Origin: Plantago elongata
Lineage: Eukaryota > Streptophyta > Magnoliopsida > Lamiales > Plantaginaceae
Direction of reading: 5' to 3'
Assembly (NCBI GenBank): GCA_036897095.1
Contig: JAYMSP010001610.1
Coordinates: 1-30,415 of the forward strand
Length of the DNA stretch: 30,415 nucleotides
Of the stretch, positions 11,487-20,373 are shown one piece after another (within the stretch, counting starts at the first letter, position 1; every line of letters begins with the position of its first letter). The position numbers and the translations under genes were made by a program. The notes under the pieces were generated by a model. That model was not told where the DNA came from. It was given only the letters and a program-made list of their open reading frames with translations, and did not search any database.

Positions 11487-12731
11487 TCAAAGATGAAAGA
11501 TGTGATGATCATACCATAAACCCGAATAGTATCCACTTCCACCAGTTCCTGAAGTTTTAGGCAATGGTGAAGATTGTCCATTCAGAGAACTAGGATACAT
11601 GTACTGCAACCCCTGAGGAGTTGCCCCACTAGACCCACCAACACCGTCATTAGCACTCCCGGCAGCACCATATGCACCTAAACCATAACCCTGCTGCCCC
11701 ATCATCCCATAATATCCTCCCAATCCTCCCATCAACGCACCGAAATTCCCAAAATTACCATACAATGGATTAGCAACGCCAGCCTGCTGCCCAAACATAG
11801 CCATATTCTGTGCTGCCGCCACAGCAGCCAGCATCTGCGGCTGAACAGGCTGCAACGCAGTAGTTATCGATGCATTCCCACCTTTACTCTTCCCCTGTGC
11901 CGCCTGCTGACAGTGCAGCTGATTCCCATCAAACACCTTATTAGGCTCCTCCAAAACCTTCCTAGCCCCTTCCACCGTCTTAAAAACGAATATCGCATAC
12001 CCTCTAAACTTCCCCGTATTCGGGTCCAACCCAGTCGGCCCATTCTCAATCTCCCCAAACACCTCAAAGAAACTCCTCAACTTCCCGGGGTTCGCATTAA
12101 ACGGCACATTATTCACATATATCTTCCTCTGATGAAAATCAGTACTAATCACATTCGAATTCGTTGAAAACGTCTTGTTCGACACCGTCCCCGGCGCCAC
12201 CGGCCCCTCCGACGCTAATTGGCACGCAACGACTCGATTCCCTACCGTAACCTTAGGATTCTTCAACAAAACATTAGCTGACTTCCTCGACTCATAAGTA
12301 ATAAACGCATACCCCTTACATTTCCCCGTGGCCCGATCAGGCACCACGTTGATATCCTCAATTTTTCCGTACGAGGCGAAAACCGCCTCGACCGCCTCTT
12401 TCGTGGCATCCCAGCCAAGGCCGTGCACGAAAAGCTTGCGGTGAGAGACGTCGGCGTCTGCGGCGGACTTGATTAGAGAGTAGAGAGTGGTGTTGGATGA
12501 GCAGAGGTCCGCGACGAGGTTTATGAGCTGGTCTTTGGGGAAGGGTTCGAGGAGGGTTTGGATTTTGTTGTGTGGATCGGTGTCAGAATCGGAATCGGAG
12601 GGTTGCGGTGTGAGTTTGGGTTGTTTCTTCTTCTTTGTGATGAGCTTCTTCTTCTTGATTTTGGGAGATTGGGAATCGATGGCTGATTTTTTTACGAGCT
12701 TTTTGCCCTTTTTCAGCTCCGTTTTCGCCAT
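11487..12731 (-). CDS. UBP1-associated protein 2 (UBA2)-type RNA-binding protein, two RRMs
   Basis: Nuclear RNA-binding protein of the UBA2 family, which binds U-rich 3' UTR sequences with UBP1 and acts in mRNA stability and stress or ABA responses. The unspliced frame is 414 aa. Residues 1-40 are lysine-rich (KIKKKKLITKKKK), a likely nuclear or nucleolar signal. An acidic DSDSDTD patch follows, then the family segment LLEPFPKDQLINLVADL (60-76). RRM1 spans about 98-173 (RNP2 LFVHGL, RNP1 KGYAFITY). RRM2 spans about 202-279 (RNP2 IYVNNV, RNP1 RGYAIFVF). The C-terminus is Gly/Ala/Gln/Tyr-rich and of low complexity. The ATG at 12731 lies 82 bases after a TATA box and is the first in frame. A strong donor at 11515/11514 lies within the codon for W406. 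Splicing to 10787 would end the protein at L405, otherwise nine more residues are added. The family assignment is firm; which of the UBA2a/b/c members it matches is not. Confidence 0.9.
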   Translation of the reverse strand: MAKTELKKGKKLVKKSAIDSQSPKIKKKKLITKKKKQPKLTPQPSDSDSDTDPHNKIQTLLEPFPKDQLINLVADLCSSNTTLYSLIKSAADADVSHRKLFVHGLGWDATKEAVEAVFASYGKIEDINVVPDRATGKCKGYAFITYESRKSANVLLKNPKVTVGNRVVACQLASEGPVAPGTVSNKTFSTNSNVISTDFHQRKIYVNNVPFNANPGKLRSFFEVFGEIENGPTGLDPNTGKFRGYAIFVFKTVEGARKVLEEPNKVFDGNQLHCQQAAQGKSKGGNASITTALQPVQPQMLAAVAAAQNMAMFGQQAGVANPLYGNFGNFGALMGGLGGYYGMMGQQGYGLGAYGAAGSANDGVGGSSGATPQGLQYMYPSSLNGQSSPLPKTSGTGGSGYYSGLWYDHHIFHL

Positions 12732-12812
12732 CGGAATTAGGGTTCAGCTCGAAATTGGAACAGTAGCTGTGGACTAGTGAGAGGCCCGAGTTTTTGCCCA
12801 ATTGTGGATAGT

Positions 12813-12820
12813 ATTTTATA
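12813..12820 (-). promoter_or_regulatory. TATA box of UBA2-type gene
   Basis: The minus-strand TATAAAAT (within CTATAAAATACT) lies 82 bases before the ATG at 12731. That fits a leader of about 50 bases. Confidence 0.65.
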
Positions 12821-12830
12821 GCCGGAGAGT

Positions 12831-13020
12831 AAATTTTAATCGAAGTCCACAGAAAGTCGACTAATAGAGAGTATAGTTATCGATACATAGTTGAAGAATG
12901 TGTTAATATTATAATTAGAGATTAAATTTTAATTAAAGTCCTCATAAAATCAACTAATAGAGAGTATATTTATCGATACATATACTAGTTGAAGAATTTG
13001 TTAATACCGTAAAAGATATA
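12831..13020. repeat. Diverged tandem duplication (about 93-bp unit) upstream of UBA2-type gene
   Basis: The unit starting AAATTTTAATCGAAGTCC at 12831 recurs as AAATTTTAATTAAAGTCC at 12924. Both copies continue with CAACTAATAGAGAGTATA-like, TTATCGATACATA and GTTGAAGAATNTGTTAATA blocks. The copies are clearly related, with scattered substitutions and small indels. The array starts directly behind the TATA box, so it lies in the proximal promoter. Confidence 0.8.
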
Positions 13021-14329
13021 TAAAAAAATTACGAAATTTTAGTTTTTTATGATAAGTTTTGAGAGTCCTGCAATATTATATTTTAACTGTACATCGTTTG
13101 GTGTAAATTATGAATTTTTGTGTGTTTGAAAATTATGTATTGCTATGTTAATTGTGCGGCTGAAAATTTTTATATAAAACTCTAAGGATTTTTAGGACTC
13201 TTCGAAAAGTTTCTCTAAAAGATATTAACTTACAAGCATAATAAACATTATAAATAAAATAAATTTTATATAAATGTATAGATCAATGTTAATAATAATT
13301 ATTTTAAAACTCAATATATTTTTTAATAAATATTAATTTGTGTAAGAAAAATCATAAAGAGATAAAAAAAAATTGTTTTTTAAGGTTTTACTACATTTTC
13401 ATTTCAATTATTTTCATTTTTCATCAAAATAAACATGAAAAATTACGATTTTCTTCATTTCTTTTTTCTTCGAAATCTCTTAAACCATGTTGAGCCTAGT
13501 TTGAAAAATATGAAAATTTAATTTGGTCGATAGAGCACAGTTTTCGCTCCAAGATCCAGAGTTGGTGAATAATGACGGTATATTTAGTGCTAATGATGTG
13601 ACCTAAGAAGTGCGATAAAGCACAATCATATTATTCGATAGTGAGATAACATGTTTAACATATTGTAAGAGTGGTTGAAAGTTGAAATTAATCAAATCGC
13701 ATCATTAAAGCTCATTTTAAAATTATTTAATTGAGAAAATATCATAATGAAAAAATCAGAAGAAAATCTATCGACATTTATACATTCTTGTATGTTCTTC
13801 ATAGTGATAGATACCATCACCTTTATTTGATGCATGACATCGCAGCATAGAACCTCATTTCAATATTGAATTTCAACGTGAATCTCAATTCCATCTGCAT
13901 TTGGAGGTTCAATTTCAACTTCAATTTGAAATTGTTTCAGTTCTTTTGATGATGCTCCGGTATTTGGGGACTTAAGTTTTTGGGACAAGAAGAAAATAGA
14001 GAAGAGAAGGAAAGAGAGTACACTGCAGTAGGTGTCTGAGTATAGAATATAATTTGAAAGTAGATTAAATCTTTCATTTATAAATTAGTAAGTATTTCTC
14101 TTCATTATTAAAATATATTTAGAGAATAAATTATTAGGGTGTCCTAGTAAGAGAGGCTTAACCTCTAGGGCTTTATCTTAATTATAAAAGAATTAGAGCA
14201 ATTACTCTCCCATTACGATGTAAATACCCTCTCAGTATTACTCTTATCCACCTCACACTCTTCAATTCAATCTAAAACAAACAATCTTCTCTAAAAGATG
14301 CATTCTAGAATGAGAGAAGTATAGAAATT
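13021..14329. other. AT-rich intergenic region, no gene seen
   Basis: The stretch is AT-rich with no domain-bearing ORF. At 13855-13935 short sense and antisense motifs (CAATTTCAACTTCAATTTGAAATTG) make a small imperfect palindrome. No promoter or RNA gene is supported. Confidence 0.5.
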
Positions 14330-14332
14330 TTA

Positions 14333-14491
14333 GTGGCTGTTTGGATGGACATTTGAGTGGACATTTGAATGGATATTGGTGAGAATTGTGTTTGGATGAA
14401 CATTTGAGTGAGGTATTTTAAGTGTATTTTAAGCCAAATCACTGTTCATCGAGCCAAATTGGGATACTCAAATTCCTATCCAAACACCCCC
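14333..14491. mobile_element. PIF/Harbinger (Tourist-like) MITE
   Basis: A 159-bp element with terminal inverted repeats. The left end reads GTGGCTGTTTGGATGGACAT and the right end, read inward, GGGGGTGTTTGGATAGGAAT. It is flanked by TTA on both sides (14330-14332 and 14492-14494), the usual Harbinger target duplication. Inside, the left repeat motif GTTTGGATGAACATTTGAG occurs again as a direct copy. It has no ORF. Confidence 0.75.
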
Positions 14492-14494
14492 TTA

Positions 14495-15283
14495 GACGTT
14501 TTGAATTTAAGAAGTGGGAGAAGAAAGAAAAATGAAGAGTGGTGAAATAAAGTGAAAATAGATTCTATTTATAGAGTTCTAAAAAGTATAGCTGTTGGTG
14601 ATTTTTTTATTATAAAATTAAATTAAATTATTAAAAATTAAAAAATTAAAAATTATGGCCGTTTGAACTGAGAAGCAGCCAACCAGATGGTCGGCCTTTA
14701 GGCTCTATTGGAGCTCCAACGACCGGCTGACCCCTACAACCACTTGGGAGTGGTCTTAGGGAGAGAGTCTGGGAATCTGGGTAGAAAACTCAAGGCTTCA
14801 GGAGAAATTATTATCTAATCCGGGAAAGGAAATTGTTGTTAGGACTGTTTTTTCTCAATTCAAAACTAATTCAGTTTAGTACTGTCCAGTTCAGTAAATT
14901 TCAGTTGAAGATAACACAACCTGAGTTGGTGATAAAATCAATTCCTACTCATGATGGGTTTCTTCAATTCTGGAATACCTGCTATTTCAATCTTGCAATC
15001 TTGATATGTTAGGGAAAACCATATTTAAAGGGTTATTCATTATTCTAATTATCTCCTTAATCAAACAACAAAATTGAAATTCTTTTACAATAACAAAATT
15101 GAACTAACAATTCTCATTAATTCAAATATTTTCCTACATAACAAAATGATATACACATACTGAGATACTACTGATTTTTTACATTACCAGTTCTCTTAAG
15201 AACTCATTAGGAAGCAAAGCAATAGTAACATTAATTTAATACATACACATGATAGAAAATGTATAATAAGTATGTTATGAATA
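14495..15283. other. Intergenic region, no gene seen
   Basis: There is no domain-bearing ORF. A GC-richer patch at 14655-14765 (GGCCGTTTGAACTGAGAAGC onward, ending CACTTGGGAGTGGTCTTAGG) looks like part of a dispersed repeat, but I could not define its ends. Confidence 0.4.
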
Positions 15284-15529
15284 TCAAGCAGAAAAGAGAC
15301 CATCACTAGCAGCAAGGCTGATCTGATACTCAGGTGCCAAAATCCCCTTCACCAATTTCACTTTCTCCTCTTCCATTGCTGTAAAAATCTTGTCTTTATT
15401 CAAAGAACTCAAAGACCCTTTCACATTCCGGCCAAGAAATCCTACACAGGACATGAGATCAATCTCCTCACCAGAATTCTTCACCATTCTCTCGTACTCC
15501 TCTGCTACCAACATAGCTATATCTGCCAT
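15284..15529 (-). CDS. Small plant protein, member 1 of a tandem pair (81 aa)
   Basis: A single-exon gene with ATG at 15529, 110 bases after a TATAAATA box. The protein begins MADIAMLVAEEYERMVK and ends APEYQISLAASDGLFSA. It has no signal peptide, membrane segment or named domain. Charged helical stretches (residues 4-18 and about 45-60) flank a hydrophobic MSCVGFLGRN motif. It is about 80% identical to the 78-aa product at 17337-17573, in the same orientation, so the two are recent tandem duplicates. Conserved start, end and spacing argue that both are real genes. The sequence resembles small stress- or defence-responsive plant proteins, but I cannot name the family with certainty and assign no function. 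It has a three-residue insertion (SSL) relative to its paralogue. Confidence 0.75.
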   Translation of the reverse strand: MADIAMLVAEEYERMVKNSGEEIDLMSCVGFLGRNVKGSLSSLNKDKIFTAMEEEKVKLVKGILAPEYQISLAASDGLFSA

Positions 15530-15638
15530 TTTATTTTCTTCTTCGATTCAAGAACTCAAGTATCTCTTGCTTGTTTGAAGTTGTGCGATGGTGATTGATG
15601 TAGTAAGTAAGTTACTAATCCTGTGTAATTGGGAGAAA

Positions 15639-15646
15639 TATTTATA
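15639..15646 (-). promoter_or_regulatory. TATA box of small-protein gene 1
   Basis: The minus-strand TATAAATA lies 110 bases before the ATG at 15529. The paralogue has the same octamer at nearly the same distance (17696-17703). Confidence 0.7.
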
Positions 15647-15677
15647 GGATATAATCATTTCATTTGCAGCAGGTTGT

Positions 15678-15697
15678 AATGGATAAGGATTACACAT
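15678..15697 (-). promoter_or_regulatory. Conserved promoter block of the tandem pair, copy 1
   Basis: The plus-strand AATGGATAAGGATTACACAT is identical to 17763-17782 upstream of the paralogue. It lies 32 bases upstream of the TATA box. It contains GATAAGG, an I-box-like core. Flanking bases are much less conserved, so the block may be held by selection or may reflect recent duplication. Confidence 0.55.
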
Positions 15698-16091
15698 GGT
15701 ATGGTATCTAGGTATTGCATTATGCTTTCCAAAACAATTAAATAATCTGGCCGGTTTTGGTTTCGGTTTCTGAACTAGTATTGTATTGGATTTGATTACT
15801 TTATTCAAAATTCGACCATTCACTCCATTAACAAACCTATAGTATGTGTGCTCCCATTTCTGTGGTTGCCCACCTGAGAATAAAGTATGATTTTTCCCTT
15901 GGAAGCTCATTGTTTTCCAATACTACATGGTAATATGGTATTGTTTCTGTCGGTGATTGATTCTGTAACTTGTAAAGGAGATGAACTTATCCATAACCGA
16001 GCTATAATTTTTTATCTTATCATGCACTGCGGGAAAAGCTTGATTCCGTACACATTCAGACATAATTTATAGCCAATTAGTTTAACTAATT
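15698..16091. other. Upstream region of small-protein gene 1, no further gene seen
   Basis: This includes a GGTTTTGGTTTCGGTTTC stretch and short ORFs on both strands with no domain. It is probably promoter-distal sequence. Confidence 0.4.
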
Positions 16092-16338
16092 AGGGGTTAT
16101 TGGTATGCGATTAAAATGTCCCGATTTAAATGTTCGAATAATTATCGGAATTGTAGTGGTATTGTTAAAATTGTGTTTGGTATAGAATTGTAATTGGATA
16201 GTGTATTATAGGTTTGTTATATAGGTAGAGAAAAATGTTGCTACTGTAGAGACATTTCGATTTTCGGCATTTAAATGTCATAACAAACACAAAATCTTCA
16301 AGTAGCATCTAAACGGACATTTGAATCCAATAAGCCCC
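16092..16338. mobile_element. Probable MITE relic with imperfect terminal inverted repeats
   Basis: The left end reads AGGGGTTATTGGTATGCGAT then TAAAATGTCC. The right end, read inward, is GGGGCTTATTGGATTCAAAT followed by GTCC. The shared blocks TTATTGG and AAATGTCC in inverted order suggest terminal repeats about 25 bp long. No clean target duplication is visible, so the superfamily is uncertain. It shares the GGACATTTGAAT motif with the Tourist-like element at 14333-14491. Confidence 0.4.
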
Positions 16339-17336
16339 AGAGTCAGTACAATACTGGGATTAGATGATGGTAATGGCATACTCCCAAGTCTCCCTTTTGT
16401 AATGATACAATCATACAAATGAATATTCTTCTTCCAAGTTTCTATGGTCTTTTCAACTTTCCAGACCACACTAGAAGCAATCAAGCAGACGGTTAATTGG
16501 TAGAAGCGGCACCTAATTTGAGATAACTAAATTTGCATTTCAGTACCTTAGTTAATGTTCATTTTCAGATTAAGGGCTCAGACTTTTTCGAAAGTACACT
16601 ACAATATAGAAATGTCTTTTACAATAGGTTTCGCTACGATACCCCTCAATGTTTTCACTTTTTGAAGTCGCACACACGTCTCAAAACATGGGTTTTCAGT
16701 ATGGAATTGTCGCGCCAACTTATAAGGATTACCGTTTTCACATTTCTTCTTTAGTTGAGTTTCATAGATTACTTTTTAATTTAGGATGAGGAATTTTGTA
16801 ATAGATTATCAAACCAAATATTCATGTGTAATATATTTATATTATTGCGGCTCCTACTAATGTAGTATTTGCTTTATTTGTAACATTTCTTTATTTGTGA
16901 GGTTATAATCTTTGTATCACTACATAATTGGTTTGTGATCCTATGAAATATCATTTCACCCTTTGAGAGATTTGGATAAACTTTTAATTTAGTTCAATTA
17001 TTTGGATTTAGAGAGATTTATCAATATTAAAAAATTATTACTTTTATTCCGTTTCAACTTTTTTATATTATTTATTAATAACTTAATCCAGTCCGGTTAA
17101 GTAACCTAACAAAGTAAAGGAACCAACATTCTTATATGCATATTTTTGTGCTTCTGTGTAATACTTTGAAAGTTGAGGATCCAAACGCAATATCCAATTT
17201 TGATGAGGTAAATGTCAGTCACTAATTAAAAGTCACAAGTAAAAACACAAAAGATGAAGAAAGACTGAAAATTACAATACACATTTACAATGATCACTCA
17301 CAGATGAAATGAGTACTACAAATATGAACCATGTTA
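16339..17336. other. Intergenic region between the tandem genes, no gene seen
   Basis: Several ORFs of 60-73 codons on both strands lack domains, splice context and promoter features. From about 16790 the sequence is AT-rich. Confidence 0.4.
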
Positions 17337-17573
17337 TCAAGCTGAGAAGAAACCATTTCTAGCAGCAAGACTGATCTGATACTCAGGTGCCAAAATCCCC
17401 TTGATCAATTTCACCTTCTCCTCTGCCATTGCTGTAAAAATCCTCTCTTTATTCAAAGACCCTTTCAAATTCTGGCCAAGAAATCCCACACAAGACATGA
17501 GATCAATCTTCTCATCTGAATTCTTCACCCTTCTTTCGTACTCTTCTGCCACCAACATTGCTATATCTGCCAT
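17337..17573 (-). CDS. Small plant protein, member 2 of a tandem pair (78 aa)
   Basis: A single-exon gene with ATG at 17573, 123 bases after a TATAAATA box. The protein starts MADIAMLVAEEYERRVK and ends APEYQISLAARNGFFSA. It matches the 81-aa paralogue at 15284-15529 along its whole length, with mostly conservative changes (V/I, E/D, R/K) and a three-residue deletion near residue 41. Such conservative replacement suggests purifying selection on both copies. It has no signal peptide, membrane segment or recognised domain; charged helices flank MSCVGFLGQN. Shared promoter elements suggest similar regulation. Function is unknown to me; a stress-related role is only a guess from general resemblance. 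Confidence 0.75.
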   Translation of the reverse strand: MADIAMLVAEEYERRVKNSDEKIDLMSCVGFLGQNLKGSLNKERIFTAMAEEKVKLIKGILAPEYQISLAARNGFFSA

Positions 17574-17695
17574 TTCAATTTCTTCTCTGGTTCAAGAAAT
17601 TAACTGATAGTAGTAATTTTACTGTTTGAAGCTGATTTTCTACTGAGTTTGGATATGTTATGATTTTGTTGTAGTTGGAGTTGGAGAGAGAGTTA

Positions 17696-17703
17696 TATTT
17701 ATA
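17696..17703 (-). promoter_or_regulatory. TATA box of small-protein gene 2
   Basis: The minus-strand TATAAATA lies 123 bases before the ATG at 17573. It is preceded by a GA-rich tract on the plus strand (GGAGAGAGAGTTA). Confidence 0.7.
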
Positions 17704-17762
17704 GTAGCAAGCCAACAAGTGGATTGATCTGGATTCTGGTAGTAGGTTATAAATGCAAATGG

Positions 17763-17782
17763 AATGGATAAGGATTACACAT
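17763..17782 (-). promoter_or_regulatory. Conserved promoter block of the tandem pair, copy 2
   Basis: A 20-base block identical to 15678-15697, here 60 bases upstream of the TATA box. It contains the same GATAAGG core. Confidence 0.55.
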
Positions 17783-18278
17783 TACAAATGGTACCATGTA
17801 TCTGTAGAATTGAATAGTATAATATTGCTGGTTTTGGTCTTCTTGGTCCTTTTTATTTAATAAACAAGTGCCCATTGTTTTCGATTAAGAAAAACAAACC
17901 ACATGTAAACTTCCAAGAAATTTTGTTGGGTATTAAGACAGACATCCACCCTATTTCACATCACATATCCAATTAAATAGGAACACTCCTTCACAATTTA
18001 CGAATGAACGAATTAGTTTCTTATTTTTATTAATTTACATTAATTATAAGAGGACTAAAATACCTACTAATTATAAAATAATAAATAATATAATTAATTT
18101 TAAAATAATAAAAAAATAAAAAATTGTAATAATTAATTAATGAGTAGAGTAGGGCCATTACCATGGCCCATTCCGACCTGGACTTCCAGCCCGCTCGACC
18201 TGATCTACCTGCTAGCCCGTTCGGTCTAAGTTTATACATTATCTCTATATAGTAAAATAAATAAGTAAATATAAAGTT
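17783..18278. other. Intergenic region, no gene seen
   Basis: The sequence is AT-rich. A 69-codon minus-strand ORF (18030-18239) has Gly/Arg-rich then hydrophobic composition without a domain. A short GC-rich island (about 18150-18225, CCCATTCCGACCTGGACTTC) looks like dispersed-repeat sequence. Confidence 0.4.
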
Positions 18279-18345
18279 AATAAGATTTGAAATTTTAAAC
18301 TCATAACCTCTTGAATATTATAACACATAAATAACCACTTGGATA
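18279..18345 (-). repeat. tRNA-related SINE-like relic (weak)
   Basis: The minus strand reads ATCCAAGTGGTTA (degenerate box A) and, about 20 bases on, GAGGTTATGAGTTTAAAATT (degenerate box B). This is a layout known from plant SINEs. It has lost the central CGA of box B. Confidence 0.35.
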
Positions 18346-18582
18346 CATCTCACAATTTGTTTATTTCATTTAAACATATGTATAGACTAATTAAAGTTGA
18401 GTATATAATCCAAACTTTTTTGTTGTTGTTCAAATAAAAAATTTAAATATTTTTAATAATGATACTTTGTAAATAGCCCTTTTTTTTTTAGATACAATAT
18501 TACAATTACAATGCTTTGGACAAATTTATCATCAAATATTTAATCTAACTACCACATTTCTATCATTCTCTATACGGATAAA

Positions 18583-18660
18583 ATAGTCACCCATTTCGCG
18601 AACGAACGCATGAGCCGAGATGTTTGAACTTGCCACTCGGTTACAAACGTTTTGACTAAC
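18583..18660 (-). repeat. tRNA-derived SINE relic, second copy
   Basis: The plus strand AATAGTCACCCATTTCGCG and ACTTGCCACTCGGTTACAAACG match the relic at positions 1-80 (AATCACCCATTTCGGGG; ACTTGCCACTCGGCTACAAACG). The box A equivalent is at 18633-18643. Box B is mutated (CGTTCGTTCGC on the minus strand). Confidence 0.55.
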
Positions 18661-19369
18661 TAGCCCGTGAATTGATACCCAAAATAGTTTAATATTAGAT
18701 ATATTTTCTAGTCAATTCAACTCAAAGTCTTATATGATTAATAACATTCATACAAAACACATGTCACATCTAATAATTTTATGAAATTTTAAACTAAAAG
18801 ATATTTGAAATACATGTTATATATATATATGTTATATATACATATATACATATATATATCTCAAAATCTCTATATAATATAATGGTGGGACCATTATATA
18901 CTATTCATTAATAAAATATTATATAATCGATAAATTAATAATTTACTAAGTTAAGAGGTTTTACGTATATGCAGGATTGACCAATATAAATTTCAAGTGC
19001 ATCAAAATCGGAATATTTTCTAATGAAATGTTACCTATATGCCTAATTGATTATAAGAAACTTGAAAATGTATTATCACATAAACTTTGAACGTAATTTT
19101 AATGTAAAATGTATTAATATGGTCGTTTAGCAAATTGCTTTTGATACTGCAAATTTATGTTGGCGTATATTCGAGTGGTTTGAGTTATATTTTGAAGTAG
19201 ACATTTGTAAGATTGAGAACTTGATCGATCATTGAAAACAATGAATTCCAAGAAGTTAAGATAATAGGGCAAATAGTAGGGATACCATTCAAACTCCGGT
19301 GAATGATGAGGTGATCCAATGGCTTCCGTACTGAATAAGCATTCAGGTTTCAACAACTCTTCCAAACTT

Positions 19370-19401
<32 letters not shown>

Positions 19402-19583
19402 AGCGTGCACGCAAACAAATTCAACAACAATGAATGAAAATTTTGATACATAACGGATGAGGTAATTTTTATTAATTTTTTTAGTTTATTTATTAAATAA
19501 AATACTATAAAATTCGAGATATTCATTACATAATTTGTGTTGATTAAATTTATAACTACCGCTCATGAATTCATAAATTTCAG
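18661..19583. other. Intergenic region with simple repeats
   Basis: This holds an AT/TA dinucleotide run at about 18820-18862 and a TA run followed by (TG)n at about 19369-19402. An 83-codon minus-strand ORF at 19114-19365 has no recognised domain and no clear support. Confidence 0.45.
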
Positions 19584-19740
19584 TCATCACACCCTTAGCA
19601 GAAAAAATAAGCTCTGATTTCAAGAAACTAACTGTTTCAGCAATTGAACTTCGATCTAAAATGGATTACTATATCAACAATGGTGAAAGGAAGCATGATA
19701 TTGTTGGCTTGGCCATTGTTGGAGCTGTCTTTGGTAAGCA

Positions 19741-19915
19741 TGTAAATGAGTCGAACTTTTCTCGAGCAGCTCGAGCTCGACTCGATATTTGAATAATTGA
19801 ACTCGAGCTCAAATTCAAGTATAATTTATCGATCGATAAGTTAATCGAGTCGATATATACACACACACATACTCGGCTTGAAAGCTCAAGGAGCAACTCA
19901 ATATATATTAACTAT
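19741..19915. repeat. Possible hAT-like repeat with CGAGCTCGA motifs
   Basis: The motif TCTCGAGCAGCTCGAGCTCG followed by ACTCGATATTTGA, and a partly inverted counterpart (GAGTCGATAT, CTCGGCTTGAAAGCTCAA), recall plant hAT-type elements with AACGAGCCGAGCTCG ends. It starts seven bases after the splice donor at 19734. Ends and target duplication were not resolved. Confidence 0.3.
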
Positions 19916-20009
19916 AATTTTTATAATACATATTATTATCAAATAAAACAAGTCTCAGCACATAAACCCATTTGGCCATTTGCTAAAATAATTACATATA
20001 AATTAAAAT

Positions 20010-20300
20010 CAACGTCACTCGCCATGACATCGCCGTCTCAGATCATTTCCATACGATCGTGACGCATCATCGCCGTCTCGCCCTCTCCGTATTTCAATCA
20101 ACACCACCTCGCCGTCTCTCCCTGTCTTCTTCTTCTGACCATACTACCACCACTTCGCCGTGTCTCCCTCTCTTCTTCTTCCGACCAGACGACCACTACC
20201 TAACGACGACCAGACGACCACCACCGAACGGTCAAAACCCCAATTCGATCCAGGTAAATAGTTTCTTAGTTTCCCTCAATTTTTTTGTAAACCCTCAACT
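20010..20300 (+). other. CT-rich island resembling a plant 5' leader, ending in a donor-like site
   Basis: CGCCGTCTC and CTCTCTTCTTCTTC motifs recur from 20030 to 20200, and CGATCCAG|GTAAATAG at about 20245-20260 looks like an exon-intron border. Such a stretch is typical of 5' leaders, or of leader-like DNA captured by a transposon. The 83-codon ORF within it is of low complexity and probably not translated. Confidence 0.3.
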
Positions 20301-20373
20301 AGTAGCTTAATCATGCCAGCAATGAGGAAATAGTAGCTTCATCTTGCCAACAATGAGGAATTAGTAGCTTAAT
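20301..20373. repeat. 31-bp tandem repeat, two full copies plus a third split by a MITE
   Basis: Copy 1 is 20301-20331, copy 2 is 20332-20362, and copy 3 starts at 20363 (AGTAGCTTAAT). Copy 3 resumes beyond the inserted element at 20872 (CTTGCAAACAATG). The unit is AGTAGCTTNATCNTGCCANC with AATGAGGAANT. Confidence 0.85.

Noticed and set aside
11864..12167. ORFs on both strands inside the RNA-binding protein gene
   Set aside because: These are other-frame shadows of RRM2 and the linker.
12487..12777. 96-codon plus-strand ORF
   Set aside because: It is the antisense shadow of the start of the UBA2-type coding region and its leader; it has no domain.
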